Source: Blastochloris sulfoviridis
Lineage (GTDB): Bacteria; Pseudomonadota; Alphaproteobacteria; Rhizobiales; Xanthobacteraceae
Reading direction: 5' to 3'
DNA: 64,000 nucleotides
Assembly (NCBI RefSeq): GCF_008630065.1
Contig: NZ_VWPL01000003.1
Coordinates: 150,568 to 214,567, forward strand
This document shows, piece by piece, positions 35,939-50,409 of the stretch; within the stretch, counting starts at the first letter, position 1, and each line of letters opens with the position of its first letter. Both the position numbers and the translations under genes were made by a program. The notes below the pieces were generated by a model. The model was not told the origin of the DNA and made no database searches. It worked only from the letters and a program-made list of their open reading frames with translations.

Positions 35939-37312
35939 ATGACGGGACGCCGCCTGACCCTGGCCGCGCTGCTCGGCGTTCTCCTCGCCGGATGCGGAAC
36001 GGTCTTCAACCTGCCGATCAACCGGCCGATCGACTCCGAGTCGCCGACGCTGGATGCGGGCTCGCCGCCGAGAATGACCGGCGACGTCGCCGTGGCCCTG
36101 TCCTTCTCGGGCGGCGGCACGCGCGCCGCCGCCTTTGCCCATGGCGTGCTGACCGCCCTCGACACGATGCCCTCGCGCCAGGGCGGCAGCTATCTCGACC
36201 GGGTGGTGTTCATCTCGGGCGTGTCGGGCGGCTCGGTCGCCGCAGCCTATTTCGGCCTCAAGGGCCGCGCGGCGCTGGGCGACTTCCGCGAGCGCTTCCT
36301 GCTCCAGAACGCCGAAGAGAGTCTCGACACGAGGATCAACCTTGCCAACCTGGTGCGCGGCATCGAGGGCGGCGTCAACGACTCCTCGCGCCTGCCGGCC
36401 TGGCTCGACCGCCAGCTCTTCAACGGCGCCACCTTGGCCGACCTCCATGGGAAGAACCGGCCGCTGGTGTGGATCAACGCTTCCGACCTGTTCAACCGCA
36501 CGCCGTTCCACTTCACGCCGTCGACCTTCGCCGCGCTGTGCAGCGACGTCACCTCCTATCCGGTGTCCCAGGCGGTGGCCGCGTCGGCCGCGGTGCCAGT
36601 CGCCTTTGCGCCGATCGTGCTCAAGACCTTCCCCGATTCCTGCCGCGCGCCGCTGCCGCCCTGGGTCGACCGGGTGCTGAAGAACCCGAATTCCGGCGGC
36701 CAGGCCCGCGCCTTCGCCCAGGCGCTGATCCGCTATCGCGATCCCGGCCAGATCCGCTACGTCAAGCTGGCCGATGGCGGGCTCGTCGACAATTTCGGCT
36801 TGGCCGGCCTCGTCATCGCCCGCGAGATCAGCGACCGTCCCTATTCACCCCTCAACGCCGAGCGCGCCGTCCAGCTGCGCCGCCTCGTGTTCATCGTCGT
36901 CAATGCCGGGCGCGGCCCGGCCGGCAACTGGGCGCTCTCGCCTGAGGGGCCCTCGGGCCGGGAACTGCTCGGCGCGGTCACCGACACCGCCATTGATGCG
37001 GCGGCGATCTCCTCGTTCGACGCTTTCCGCCTGACCATGAACCAATGGGAGACGTCGACCCGCAAATGGCGCTGCGGCCTGTCGGCCGCCGAGGCGAAGC
37101 GGCTCGGCGCCGGCCCCGGCTGGCGCTGCGACGACGTCTCGTTCGACCTCGCGGAGGTGTCGTTCGACCAGCTCGGCAAGCTCACCCCCACGCTCAATGC
37201 GGTGCCGACCCGCCTGCGGCTGGAGCCCGAGCAGGTCGAGCTGGTGGTGAATGCCGGCATCGAGGCCACCCGCGCCCACCCCGTGCTGCGCGGCAGCCTC
37301 CTCGGGCGCTAA
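35939..37312 (+). CDS. Patatin-like phospholipase, predicted lipoprotein
   Basis: The protein has 457 residues from ATG 35939. The signal peptide ends in the lipobox LLAGC (Cys19), so it is membrane-anchored by lipid. The patatin core shows the oxyanion motif SGGGTR (57-62), the nucleophile elbow GVSGGS (Ser96) and the DGG aspartate in KLADGGLVDNF near 280. It should hydrolyse acyl lipids in the envelope. The C-terminal third (RWRCGLSAAEAKRL) is outside the usual domain. The start has no clear ribosome binding site, and tandem repeats lie just upstream. The TAA stop abuts a family A repeat. Confidence 0.88.
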   Translation: MTGRRLTLAALLGVLLAGCGTVFNLPINRPIDSESPTLDAGSPPRMTGDVAVALSFSGGGTRAAAFAHGVLTALDTMPSRQGGSYLDRVVFISGVSGGSVAAAYFGLKGRAALGDFRERFLLQNAEESLDTRINLANLVRGIEGGVNDSSRLPAWLDRQLFNGATLADLHGKNRPLVWINASDLFNRTPFHFTPSTFAALCSDVTSYPVSQAVAASAAVPVAFAPIVLKTFPDSCRAPLPPWVDRVLKNPNSGGQARAFAQALIRYRDPGQIRYVKLADGGLVDNFGLAGLVIAREISDRPYSPLNAERAVQLRRLVFIVVNAGRGPAGNWALSPEGPSGRELLGAVTDTAIDAAAISSFDAFRLTMNQWETSTRKWRCGLSAAEAKRLGAGPGWRCDDVSFDLAEVSFDQLGKLTPTLNAVPTRLRLEPEQVELVVNAGIEATRAHPVLRGSLLGR

Positions 37313-37412
37313 AGCATTCTCCGCAAAAGTGGGAACCGGTTTTGCGACAGAGAATGCGACAACTCAGAGACTTGGAGCAGCCCCGGTTCAACCGGCTCGG
37401 CGGACGCTCCTG
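37310..37412 (+). repeat. Family A repeat after the patatin-like gene
   Basis: It begins in the TAA stop codon (TAAAGCATTCTCCGC) and ends GGCGGACGCTCCTG, 24 bases before the opposing NUDIX stop codon. Third case of this element between convergent genes. Confidence 0.9.
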
Positions 37413-37427
37413 ACGCTCACGCGGCAA

Positions 37428-37459
37428 GGCGCGATTCAAGAAAGGCGCGATTCAAGAAA
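37428..37459. repeat. 16-bp tandem duplication across a stop codon
   Basis: GGCGCGATTCAAGAAA occurs twice in direct succession. The first copy contains the stop codon of the NUDIX gene at 37436-37438. Confidence 0.9.
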
Positions 37460-38134
37460 GGCCCGCACGAAGGCCGGCGCCGCCGGCGGCAGATCGCCGA
37501 TCCGGCGGACGGCGATGACATCTGCCAGCTCGGCGCCGGGATCGGCGGCAATGTACGCCCGCGCCCGCCCGAGCAGGGCCGCGCAGGTCTCATCGGCCAG
37601 GAAGGTGCGCATCAGCGCCACCCGCGGCCCGTCGAACACCACGGTCCAGCCGGGCTCGGCCACCAACGCCGCGGCCTCAAGCCCGGTCTCCTCCTTCAGC
37701 TCCCGCACCACCGAGCCGGCGAGATCGAGCCGGCCGCTCGTGACGTCGCCGGGATCGGGCGTGCCGGCCGGAAAATAGACGCTGCCGGCATTGGCGGTGT
37801 GGCCGCCCATCACCCCCAGCAGGAAGCCGCCGTCGGCGCCGCGCACCGCCGCCATGCCGAAGATGTTGCGGATGGCGGGATCGGGAAAGCCGGTGCCGAG
37901 CCACCATTGGAACGACGCGAAGTCGGTCTCGAAGGCATGGCCGGTCAGCCGGTCGCCCACCAGCTCGACGTCGCGGGCGACCAGCACCTTGCCGTTCCAC
38001 AGCTTGGGACGGTCGCGCTTCAGCCGCGCGAAATGGGCGTCGATCTCGGCCCGCCGCGCGCGGGCCATCGGCCAATCCGCCACCACCACCGCGAACTCGG
38101 CGGCGGCGATGCGGCGAACGACCGGCGCGCTCAC
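37436..38134 (-). CDS. NUDIX hydrolase
   Basis: The protein has 232 residues. The Nudix box is present near residues 140-153 as DLAGSVVRELKEETGLEA, with the catalytic RE..EE pattern. The N-terminal 90 residues form an additional domain typical of larger Nudix proteins with nucleotide or sugar-nucleotide substrates. The start ATG overlaps the pdxY stop (ATGA), so the two are coupled; the substrate is unknown. The last residues, FLESRLS, lie in a 16-bp tandem duplication. Confidence 0.82.
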   Translation of the reverse strand: MSAPVVRRIAAAEFAVVVADWPMARARRAEIDAHFARLKRDRPKLWNGKVLVARDVELVGDRLTGHAFETDFASFQWWLGTGFPDPAIRNIFGMAAVRGADGGFLLGVMGGHTANAGSVYFPAGTPDPGDVTSGRLDLAGSVVRELKEETGLEAAALVAEPGWTVVFDGPRVALMRTFLADETCAALLGRARAYIAADPGAELADVIAVRRIGDLPPAAPAFVRAFLESRLS

Positions 38135-38994
38135 GGCTGCGGCCGCCCGACCGTGACGGCCTCGAACACCCGGCTTGGCGTCACGAACTCGTCCTGCGCC
38201 GCGACGGTGAGGATCTCGCGCGAGCCGGCCTCATGCGTGCGCTTGAGCAGGCCCCAGGTGGAGGAGGCCGCCCGCACCAGCGCCTCGCGCGCCGAGCCGG
38301 TGCGCTTCCAGTGCAGGAAGAACAGCGCGGCGATGGCGTCGCCCGCGCCATTGACCGACAGATCGAGCCGCGGCGTGCGCACCCGCCACGTGCCCAGGAT
38401 GTCGGAGGCCAGCAGGTCGATGGCGTCGGCGGGCGTGTCCTCCGTGATCAGGCTGGTGACCAGGATCACCCTGGGGCCGAGCCGGTGGACGGCCTCCACC
38501 GCATCGAGCGCGGCAGCAAGCGTCGGCGTGGCCTGCCCGGCGAGGAACTCCAGCTCGAACTGGTTGGGCGTCACCACGTCGGCCGCCGGCACCGCGCGGT
38601 CGCGGATGAAGTCGGGAATGCCCGGCCGCACGAACACGCCGCGGCCGACATCGCCGATCACCGGGTCGCAGCAATAGTGCGCAGCCGGGTTGGCGGCGCG
38701 CACGCGCGCGGCGGCATCGAGGATCGCCTCGCCGATGTCGGCGCCGCCCATATAGCCCGACAGCACGCCGTCGCAGGCCGGCAGCACGCCGCGCGCCTCG
38801 ATGCCGTCGATCACCTCGCGGATCATCGCGCCGTCGAACACCCGCCCGGTCCAGGCGCCATAGCCGGTGTGGTTGGAGAACTGCACGGTGTGGACCGGCC
38901 ACACCTCGACGCCGAGCCGCTGCAGCGGAAAGACGGCCGAGGCGTTGCCGACGTGGCCGTAGGCAACGTGGGATTGGATGGACAGGAAATTCAT
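38131..38994 (-). CDS. pdxY: Pyridoxal kinase PdxY
   Basis: The protein has 287 residues from ATG 38994 (MNFLSIQSHVAYGHVGN). It phosphorylates pyridoxal in the vitamin B6 salvage pathway, in the cytoplasm. Ribokinase-fold signs are the QSHVAYGHVGN substrate loop (7-17), the CDPVIGD strand near 121-127 and the catalytic VNGAGD near 224. It is the usual PdxY length. It is coupled to the NUDIX gene and lies close downstream of thiC, giving a small cofactor cluster. Confidence 0.92.
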   Translation of the reverse strand: MNFLSIQSHVAYGHVGNASAVFPLQRLGVEVWPVHTVQFSNHTGYGAWTGRVFDGAMIREVIDGIEARGVLPACDGVLSGYMGGADIGEAILDAAARVRAANPAAHYCCDPVIGDVGRGVFVRPGIPDFIRDRAVPAADVVTPNQFELEFLAGQATPTLAAALDAVEAVHRLGPRVILVTSLITEDTPADAIDLLASDILGTWRVRTPRLDLSVNGAGDAIAALFFLHWKRTGSAREALVRAASSTWGLLKRTHEAGSREILTVAAQDEFVTPSRVFEAVTVGRPQP

Positions 38995-39106
38995 GACGGA
39001 CAGGGCGGCATGCGGGTCCGGACGGCCGGGCCTGCCTTCCTTCTTGCTTTCGTTATCCCGCGAGGGGACGGGGAGAGAGCGCATCTCCCGGCTGGCGGCC
39101 GGAACT

Positions 39107-42987
<3,881 letters not shown>

Positions 42988-43202
42988 GAGGCCTTCCCTG
43001 ACCCGGGCTGGATCGGCCGGCCGACGCTAGGCCGGTCGGCCGCGGCACCGCATGCCCGCGGCACCTGCCATGGCGCCGGGCCTTAGCGGTCACAGGCATC
43101 GTTGTCCACCGGCGGCGCGGCTCTGTCAGGGGATCTTCGCCGCCGGCGGCGGCCGAACGGGAGCGGGGCTTGCAAATCCCAGGTTTCGCGAGGCTGGTCG
43201 CG

Positions 43203-43240
43203 GAATCCCCGGTCGCCGCCGGGCTTGTCCCGGCGATCTC
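43203..43240 (+). repeat. Family C REP-like palindrome, left flank of the GIY-YIG gene
   Basis: CCCCGGTCGCCGCCGGGCTT and GTCCCGGCGATCTCGA form the palindrome GCCGGGCTTGTCCCGGC. It ends 19 bases before the GIY-YIG start codon and is inverted relative to the copy after the gene. Confidence 0.8.
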
Positions 43241-43258
43241 GATTATCCCGTCACCCCG

Positions 43259-43549
43259 ATGCGACCGGCTTACGTCTACATCCTGGCCAGCAGGCCCGGC
43301 GGAGCCATTTACGTCGGAGTCACCAACGACCTGATCCGGCGCGTTTTCGAGCACCGCAGCGGCGCGGTCGATGGCTTCACCAAGCGCTACAACATCAAGC
43401 AACTGGTCTATTTCGAGCAGTTCGACAGCATCTATGACGCGATCCAGCGCGAGAAGAACATCAAGCACTGGCCGCGGGCGTGGAAGACGCGGCTGATCTA
43501 TCAGCAAAATCCGACGTGGCGCGATCTCTTTCCGGAGCTTCTCTCGTGA
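43259..43549 (+). CDS. Single-domain GIY-YIG endonuclease-like protein
   Basis: The protein has 96 residues. The GIY and YIG motifs appear as YVYIL (5-9) and IYVGVTN (17-23); the catalytic arginine is in DLIRRVFEH (24-32), and the later conserved glutamate is in QREKNIKHW. This is the small, stand-alone UPF0213-like type, abundant in alphaproteobacteria and without a fused DNA-binding domain. The ATG is 19 bases after one REP-like palindrome, and its TGA is within the inverted copy of the same palindrome. No Shine-Dalgarno sequence is apparent. The cellular role is unknown. Confidence 0.88.
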   Translation: MRPAYVYILASRPGGAIYVGVTNDLIRRVFEHRSGAVDGFTKRYNIKQLVYFEQFDSIYDAIQREKNIKHWPRAWKTRLIYQQNPTWRDLFPELLS

Positions 43550-43580
43550 TCGGGATGGCCGGGACAAGCCCGGCCATGAC
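43547..43580 (-). repeat. Family C REP-like palindrome, right flank of the GIY-YIG gene
   Basis: Reads GATGGCCGGGACAAGCCCGG with CCATGAC, the inverse of the left flank. The GIY-YIG stop codon (43547-43549) lies in its first bases. Confidence 0.85.
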
Positions 43581-43660
43581 CGCGGAGAGGGTGCGGCCAG
43601 CGCCGCACTCGTCGCCGCCTCTGCCTTCCTCATCGCTGCTGCGCTGATCGCCGCCCATGT

Positions 43661-43705
43661 CACAATCACCCCGGTCATCGCCGGGCTTGTCCCGGCGATC
43701 CCGAC
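43661..43705 (+). repeat. Family C REP-like palindrome, third copy
   Basis: GTCATCGCCGGGCTTGTCCC followed by GGCGATCCCGACC, in the same orientation as the left flank of the GIY-YIG gene. It lies just beyond the stop of the BrnA-like gene. Confidence 0.8.
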
Positions 43706-43714
43706 CGGATCGGA

Positions 43715-43987
43715 CTACTCGGCGGCGTCCTTGGGCTTGGCCGGCTCGTCGGCTGCCGCGGCCTCGGCCTTCCGCTTGGCAGCCTCGCGGGCGGCGGCCA
43801 TCTCGCGCCGCGCCTTGGCCGGGATGACGAGGTCGAACTCGGCGAGTTCCTCGTCGGTGGGCCACGTCATGTCGGGATCCCAGGCCCACGCCTGACGGAT
43901 CTCCTCGTCGGTCATGGCGTCGAACCTCGCCCAGTCAATTGTCTTGGCGAGCCGCTCCGCCTCCTCCAATTGCTTTTTCGTAGGCAC
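43715..43987 (-). CDS. BrnA-like antitoxin, lacking the ribbon-helix-helix end
   Basis: The protein has 90 residues. Its first 45 residues (KTIDWARFDAMTDEEIRQ and WPTDEELAEFD) match the N-terminal part of BrnA antitoxins. The C-terminal ribbon-helix-helix that dimerises and binds the operator in BrnA is absent; instead there is a charged Ala/Lys/Glu tail (REAAKRKAEAAAADEPAKPK). It may neutralise the toxin without repressing the promoter, or be decayed. It starts inside the end of the BrnT-like gene, with 53 bases of overlap, so the two are coupled. Confidence 0.65.
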   Translation of the reverse strand: MPTKKQLEEAERLAKTIDWARFDAMTDEEIRQAWAWDPDMTWPTDEELAEFDLVIPAKARREMAAAREAAKRKAEAAAADEPAKPKDAAE

Positions 43988-44249
43988 GGCGTTCGCTCCG
44001 ATGGGCCATCCGAAGGGAAATGATCCGGCGCCGCTCGCCGTTCCAGGTCCACACGCAAAATAGCACGCGACCTTCGAACACCGCCATCGTTTCGAAGCGG
44101 GGCTCGTCAGGGGGCGATTTCAGTGAAACGGCATCGACCCGCTGCCGGCCATCAAACAGCGCTGCGGCAAGCGGAAACGGCAAACCACGATTTTCGCGGT
44201 TTGCCGCATCCTTGGTGTCATCCCATTCCAGGTCGTCGGTCTCACCCAT
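43935..44249 (-). CDS. brnT: BrnT-family toxin (ribonuclease-like)
   Basis: The protein has 104 residues from the ATG at 44249 (MGETDDLEWDDTKDAANREN); a longer frame upstream adds no family sequence. BrnT toxins are RelE-fold ribonucleases that block translation. Visible signatures are EWDDTKDAANRENRGLPF, EPRFETMAVFEGRVLF and the catalytic-region RRRIISLRMAHRSERRAY. The tail AIGGGGAARQDN is longer than usual because the frame runs into the antitoxin gene. The pair lies between the GIY-YIG/REP cluster and ilvC. Confidence 0.82.
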   Translation of the reverse strand: MGETDDLEWDDTKDAANRENRGLPFPLAAALFDGRQRVDAVSLKSPPDEPRFETMAVFEGRVLFCVWTWNGERRRIISLRMAHRSERRAYEKAIGGGGAARQDN

Positions 44250-44341
44250 TATCTCGCTCCAGCGAAGCGAGGCAACAATAGAGGCAGACCGTACAGTGGA
44301 GATGCGAGATGTCCACGCCATCCCCACAATTCACATTTGAC

Positions 44342-45535
<1,194 letters not shown>

Positions 45536-46072
45536 TCACATGCTCTCCGAGCCGCGCGAGATCGCCGCGACGCCGGTCCGCGACACCTCGACGAGGCCGA
45601 CCACGGTCATCAGCCGGATGAAGCGCTCGATCTCCTCGGTCGTACCGGTGAGCTCGAACACGAAGGACACCAGCGAGGCATCGAGCGTGCGCGCGCCGAA
45701 CGCGGCGGCGAGCCGCAGCGCCTCGACGCGCTGCTCGCCCTTGCCGACCACCTTGACCAGGGCCATCTCGCGCTCGAGCGCCTCGTTGGTCAGCGTCAGG
45801 TCGACCACCCGATGCACCGGCACCAGCCGTTCGAGCTGGTTCTTGATCTGGTCGATGATCTGGGCGGTGCCGGCGGTGACGATGGTGATGCGCGAGATGT
45901 GCTTCTCGTGCTCGGTCTCGGACACCGTCAGGCTTTCGATATTGTAGCCGCGGCCGGAGAACAGGCCGGCGATGCGCGCCAGCACGCCCGGCTCGTTGTC
46001 GACCACCACCGCCAAGGTGTGGCGGCTGACCGGTTCGCTGCGCGTCTGGGCCGGGTAATGGGTCTGGTTCAT
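45536..46072 (-). CDS. ilvN: Acetolactate synthase small (regulatory) subunit
   Basis: The protein has 178 residues. It carries the N-terminal ACT domain (HTLAVVVDNEPGVLARIAGL, then FSGRGYNIESLTV) that binds valine, and the C-terminal acetolactate synthase regulatory domain. It raises the activity of IlvB and gives it valine feedback sensitivity. It follows ilvB by 114 bases on the same strand and precedes ilvC. The name ilvH would be equally valid. Confidence 0.95.
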   Translation of the reverse strand: MNQTHYPAQTRSEPVSRHTLAVVVDNEPGVLARIAGLFSGRGYNIESLTVSETEHEKHISRITIVTAGTAQIIDQIKNQLERLVPVHRVVDLTLTNEALEREMALVKVVGKGEQRVEALRLAAAFGARTLDASLVSFVFELTGTTEEIERFIRLMTVVGLVEVSRTGVAAISRGSESM

Positions 46073-46185
46073 GGCTGGAACTCGGCGTCAAGTCGATCGG
46101 GGCCGGCGGGGCGCCGGCGCGAAGAGGAAGGCGCGGGACCGGCCGCCACCGCATGTGGCCGCCGGCCGCGCCGCAAACGAAGGGA

Positions 46186-47946
<1,761 letters not shown>

Positions 47947-48038
47947 GGGTGTGCGTCCTTCGGATGTTTCCTGTGAAGCAGGGTGGCGGAGCCGGACGGT
48001 GTCCGGTCGGCGCCGGGTTCGTGATGGCCTCGCGGCAA

Positions 48039-48062
48039 CAAAAAAGCCCCGCAAAGGGGGCC
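48039..48062 (-). terminator. Attenuator terminator of ilvB
   Basis: On the minus strand GCCCC pairs with GGGGC around CTTTGC, and six T residues follow directly. Confidence 0.92.
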
Positions 48063-48087
48063 CGTGCGCCATCTGTCGGGTGACGGA

Positions 48088-48141
48088 TTACATCCGTCCC
48101 GACGATGGCGCCTCACATACGATAAGGAAATTGCGCGACAT
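48088..48141 (-). CDS. ilv leader peptide
   Basis: Seventeen codons, MSRNFLIVCEAPSSGRM, too short for routine gene finding. Its value is regulatory: the Leu-Ile-Val run at codons 6-8 senses the three end products of the pathway that it precedes. The peptide itself probably has no function. No strong Shine-Dalgarno sequence is seen; AAGGGGCGGCCC is upstream. Confidence 0.8.
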   Translation of the reverse strand: MSRNFLIVCEAPSSGRM

Positions 48142-48263
48142 GGGCCGCCCCTTGTTGAAAGTTGCGCGGACCCTAATGACCTTCCCAACCGCCGTCAAGC
48201 GGCTCGCCGCCTGCGGTCAACTACGCAGCAAGGATGGCATCCGACCCTGATCGCGCCGGCCCG

Positions 48264-48428
48264 TCACTGGCCGGTGTTCCGCGACCAGAGATTCGACAAA
48301 ACGTCCCAGTTGACGACCATCGGCCGGTTGACGGCCTGAGCGTCCCTGCCGAGATTGACGTTGTCATGGACGTAGGCGGCCCCGATCGTGAGCGCCACGC
48401 CGAACATGAACCCGAACAGAAATCGCAT
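48264..48428 (-). CDS. Small single-helix membrane protein
   Basis: The protein has 54 residues from ATG 48428, which has GGAG seven bases upstream. An N-terminal hydrophobic helix (FLFGFMFGVALTIGAAYVHD, residues 3-22) is followed by a polar part with VVNWDVLSNLWSRNTGQ. It is probably an inner-membrane protein with a short periplasmic tail. Its position, just beyond miaA and before the ilvB leader on the same strand, supports a real gene, but I do not recognise a function. Confidence 0.7.
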   Translation of the reverse strand: MRFLFGFMFGVALTIGAAYVHDNVNLGRDAQAVNRPMVVNWDVLSNLWSRNTGQ

Positions 48429-48488
48429 GGTGCCGCTCCATTTTAAATTGCAACAACGGCCCTGCCCGCGGTTCGGTTCCAACTTTGC

Positions 48489-49400
48489 TCAGGTCGAGGC
48501 TTCCAGCACGGCCGCCGCCGCGGCCTCGGGCACCAGCGCCCGCCACCCTGGCATCTGGTGGCGGAACCAGGTGACCTGCCGCTTGGCATAGGCGCGGGTA
48601 TCGGCCTTGCCGCGCTGGGCCGCCGCCTCCAGCGAAATTTCGCCCGTCAGATACGCGATCAGCCCCGGCACGCCGTGGGCGCGCATCGCCGGCAGCGCCG
48701 GATCGAGGTTGCGGGCCTTGAGGGCAGCGACCTCGGCCAGTGCCCCGGCGTCGAGCATGGCGTCGAACCGCGCATCGATCCGCGCCGTGAGCCAGGCCCG
48801 CTCGGGGGCGAGGAAGACCCCCAGCGTCGCGGCCGCATCGAGTTTCGGCCGGCGCGGCTCGTCCTGCCACGCGGCGAGCGGCCGGCCGGTCGCCGCCAGC
48901 ACCTCCAGCGCCCGCAGCACCCGCTGCCGGTCGCCCGGGCTGAGCCGGGCCGCCGTCACAGGATCCCGCGCGGCGAGCCGGGCGTGCAGGTCGGCGCTGG
49001 CCTCACCCTCGGCCTCGGCGCGCACGGCGGCCCGCACCTCGTCCGGGACCGCGGGAATGTCGGACAGCCCTTGGGTCAGCGCCTTGAAATAGAGGCCGGT
49101 GCCGCCGACGACGACCGGCAGGCGCCCCGCCGCCTGCACCTCGGACAGCGCCGCCGTGACGTCCTCGACCCAGCGGCCGGCGGAATAGTTCACCGCCGCG
49201 TCGACATGGCCGTAGAGCAGGTGCGGCGCGCGGCCCATCTCCTCGGGCGAGGGCCGTGCGGTGAGAATCCGCAGGTCGCGATAGACCTGCATCGAATCGG
49301 CATTGATGACGGTGCCGCCCAGCCGTTCGGCCACGTCCAGCGCCACCGCCGACTTGCCGCTGGCGGTCGGACCTGCAATGAGCACCACACGCGGCCGCAC
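48489..49400 (-). CDS. miaA: tRNA dimethylallyltransferase
   Basis: The protein has 303 residues. It transfers a dimethylallyl group to A37 of tRNAs that read codons starting with U. It shows the P-loop AGPTASGKS (9-17), the substrate loops [12 protein letters not shown] and [12 protein letters not shown], and the C-terminal [14 protein letters not shown]. It is divergent from serB, as is common in this part of Hyphomicrobiales chromosomes. Confidence 0.96.
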   Translation of the reverse strand: MRPRVVLIAGPTASGKSAVALDVAERLGGTVINADSMQVYRDLRILTARPSPEEMGRAPHLLYGHVDAAVNYSAGRWVEDVTAALSEVQAAGRLPVVVGGTGLYFKALTQGLSDIPAVPDEVRAAVRAEAEGEASADLHARLAARDPVTAARLSPGDRQRVLRALEVLAATGRPLAAWQDEPRRPKLDAAATLGVFLAPERAWLTARIDARFDAMLDAGALAEVAALKARNLDPALPAMRAHGVPGLIAYLTGEISLEAAAQRGKADTRAYAKRQVTWFRHQMPGWRALVPEAAAAAVLEAST

Positions 49401-49475
49401 GCGCCGTTCCCCGAATTGCCCGCCTCGATCAGACGACGGCGCGTGGTATCACGAGCCCGAACCGGAAGCATCGGC

Positions 49476-50375
49476 ATGGCCCACGTTGCCACCTTGATCG
49501 CCAACCCCGCCGCCCCGGCCGTGGACGGGGCGCTGCTGGCCCGCGCCGCCGACGCTCTGCCCCATCCCGGCGGGCCGGCCTGGCTCGCGCCCGGCATCGC
49601 CGCCGACCTGCCGTTCCCGCGGCCCGACACCGGCCTTGCGGCCATCGCCGCGCGCCTGCGCGAGGCGGTCGGCCCGGCGCCGGTCGACATCTGCGTGCAG
49701 CCGGCGGCAAACCGCAAGAAGCCGCTGTTCGTCGCGGACATGGATTCGACCATGATCGGCCAGGAGTGCATCGACGAGCTCGCCGACCTCGTCGGCTGCA
49801 AGGACCGTGTCGCCGCCATCACCGAGCGGGCGATGCGCGGCGAGATCGCCTTCGAGCCGGCGCTGCGCGAACGGGTGGCGCTGCTGCGCGGCCTGCCGGT
49901 CGAAATGGTTGCGCGCGTGATCGAGGAGCGCATCACTTTGACGCCCGGCGGACCGGAACTGGTGGCCACCATGCGCGCCACCGGCGCCTACACCTGCCTG
50001 GTGTCGGGCGGCTTCACCCTGTTCACCGACCGCATCGCCGCGATGATCGGCTTCGACGAGACCCGCGCCAACCACCTCGACGTCGCGGATGGCCGGCTCA
50101 CCGGCACCGTCGCCGAGCCGATCGTCGGGCGCGAGGCCAAGCTGGCGGCGCTGATCGAGCTGCGCGCCCGGCTCGGCCTCACGCCGGCCGACACGCTGGC
50201 GGTCGGCGACGGCGCCAACGACCTCGACATGCTGCACGAGGCGGGGCTCGGCGTCGCCTTCCACGCCAAGCCGAAGGTCGCGGCCTCCGCCGCGGTGCGG
50301 CTCGACCACGCCGACCTCACCGCCCTGCTCTACATCCAGGGCTTCCGGCGCGAGGAGTTCGCGCCGCACACCTGA
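49476..50375 (+). CDS. serB: Phosphoserine phosphatase
   Basis: The protein has 299 residues from ATG 49476. It removes phosphate from 3-phosphoserine, the last step of serine synthesis. The HAD nucleophile motif VADMDSTMIGQE (Asp88 and Asp90) is followed by the VSGGFTLFT loop and the metal-binding AVGDGANDLDML near 246-257. The N-terminal 80 residues are a degenerate ACT-like domain. A strong 12-bp hairpin, similar to the first block of family B, lies directly after the stop codon and is likely the terminator. Confidence 0.96.
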   Translation: MAHVATLIANPAAPAVDGALLARAADALPHPGGPAWLAPGIAADLPFPRPDTGLAAIAARLREAVGPAPVDICVQPAANRKKPLFVADMDSTMIGQECIDELADLVGCKDRVAAITERAMRGEIAFEPALRERVALLRGLPVEMVARVIEERITLTPGGPELVATMRATGAYTCLVSGGFTLFTDRIAAMIGFDETRANHLDVADGRLTGTVAEPIVGREAKLAALIELRARLGLTPADTLAVGDGANDLDMLHEAGLGVAFHAKPKVAASAAVRLDHADLTALLYIQGFRREEFAPHT

Positions 50376-50376
50376 C

Positions 50377-50407
50377 CGGGTGTCCGGCCGATCGAGCCGG
50401 ACACCCG
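50377..50407 (+). terminator. Hairpin after serB, family B-like
   Basis: CGGGTGTCCGGC pairs perfectly with GCCGGACACCCG around CGATCGA. It resembles the first block of family B. There is no U-tract, so it may protect the 3' end rather than terminate. Confidence 0.65.
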
Positions 50408-50409
50408 TA

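Larger units (their letters stand above)
48039..48141 (-). promoter_or_regulatory. ilv attenuator: leader peptide, alternative hairpins and terminator
   Basis: A 17-residue leader frame runs from ATG 48141 to TAA 48088 and reads MSRNFLIVCEAPSSGRM, with consecutive Phe-Leu-Ile-Val codons. Its 3' part lies in a long pause stem (GCGCCATC/GATGGCGC, GTCGGG/CCCGAC, ACGGAT/ATCCGT). A terminator follows. Ribosome stalling at scarce Leu, Ile or Val codons should prevent the terminator from forming. This is the classical ilv attenuation layout. Confidence 0.9.
47947..48263. other. ilvB leader region
   Basis: The 317 bases hold the ilvB ribosome binding region, the terminator, the leader peptide and, from 48142 to 48263, the probable promoter and the intergenic region to a small gene. 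Nothing else is recognised. Confidence 0.8.
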
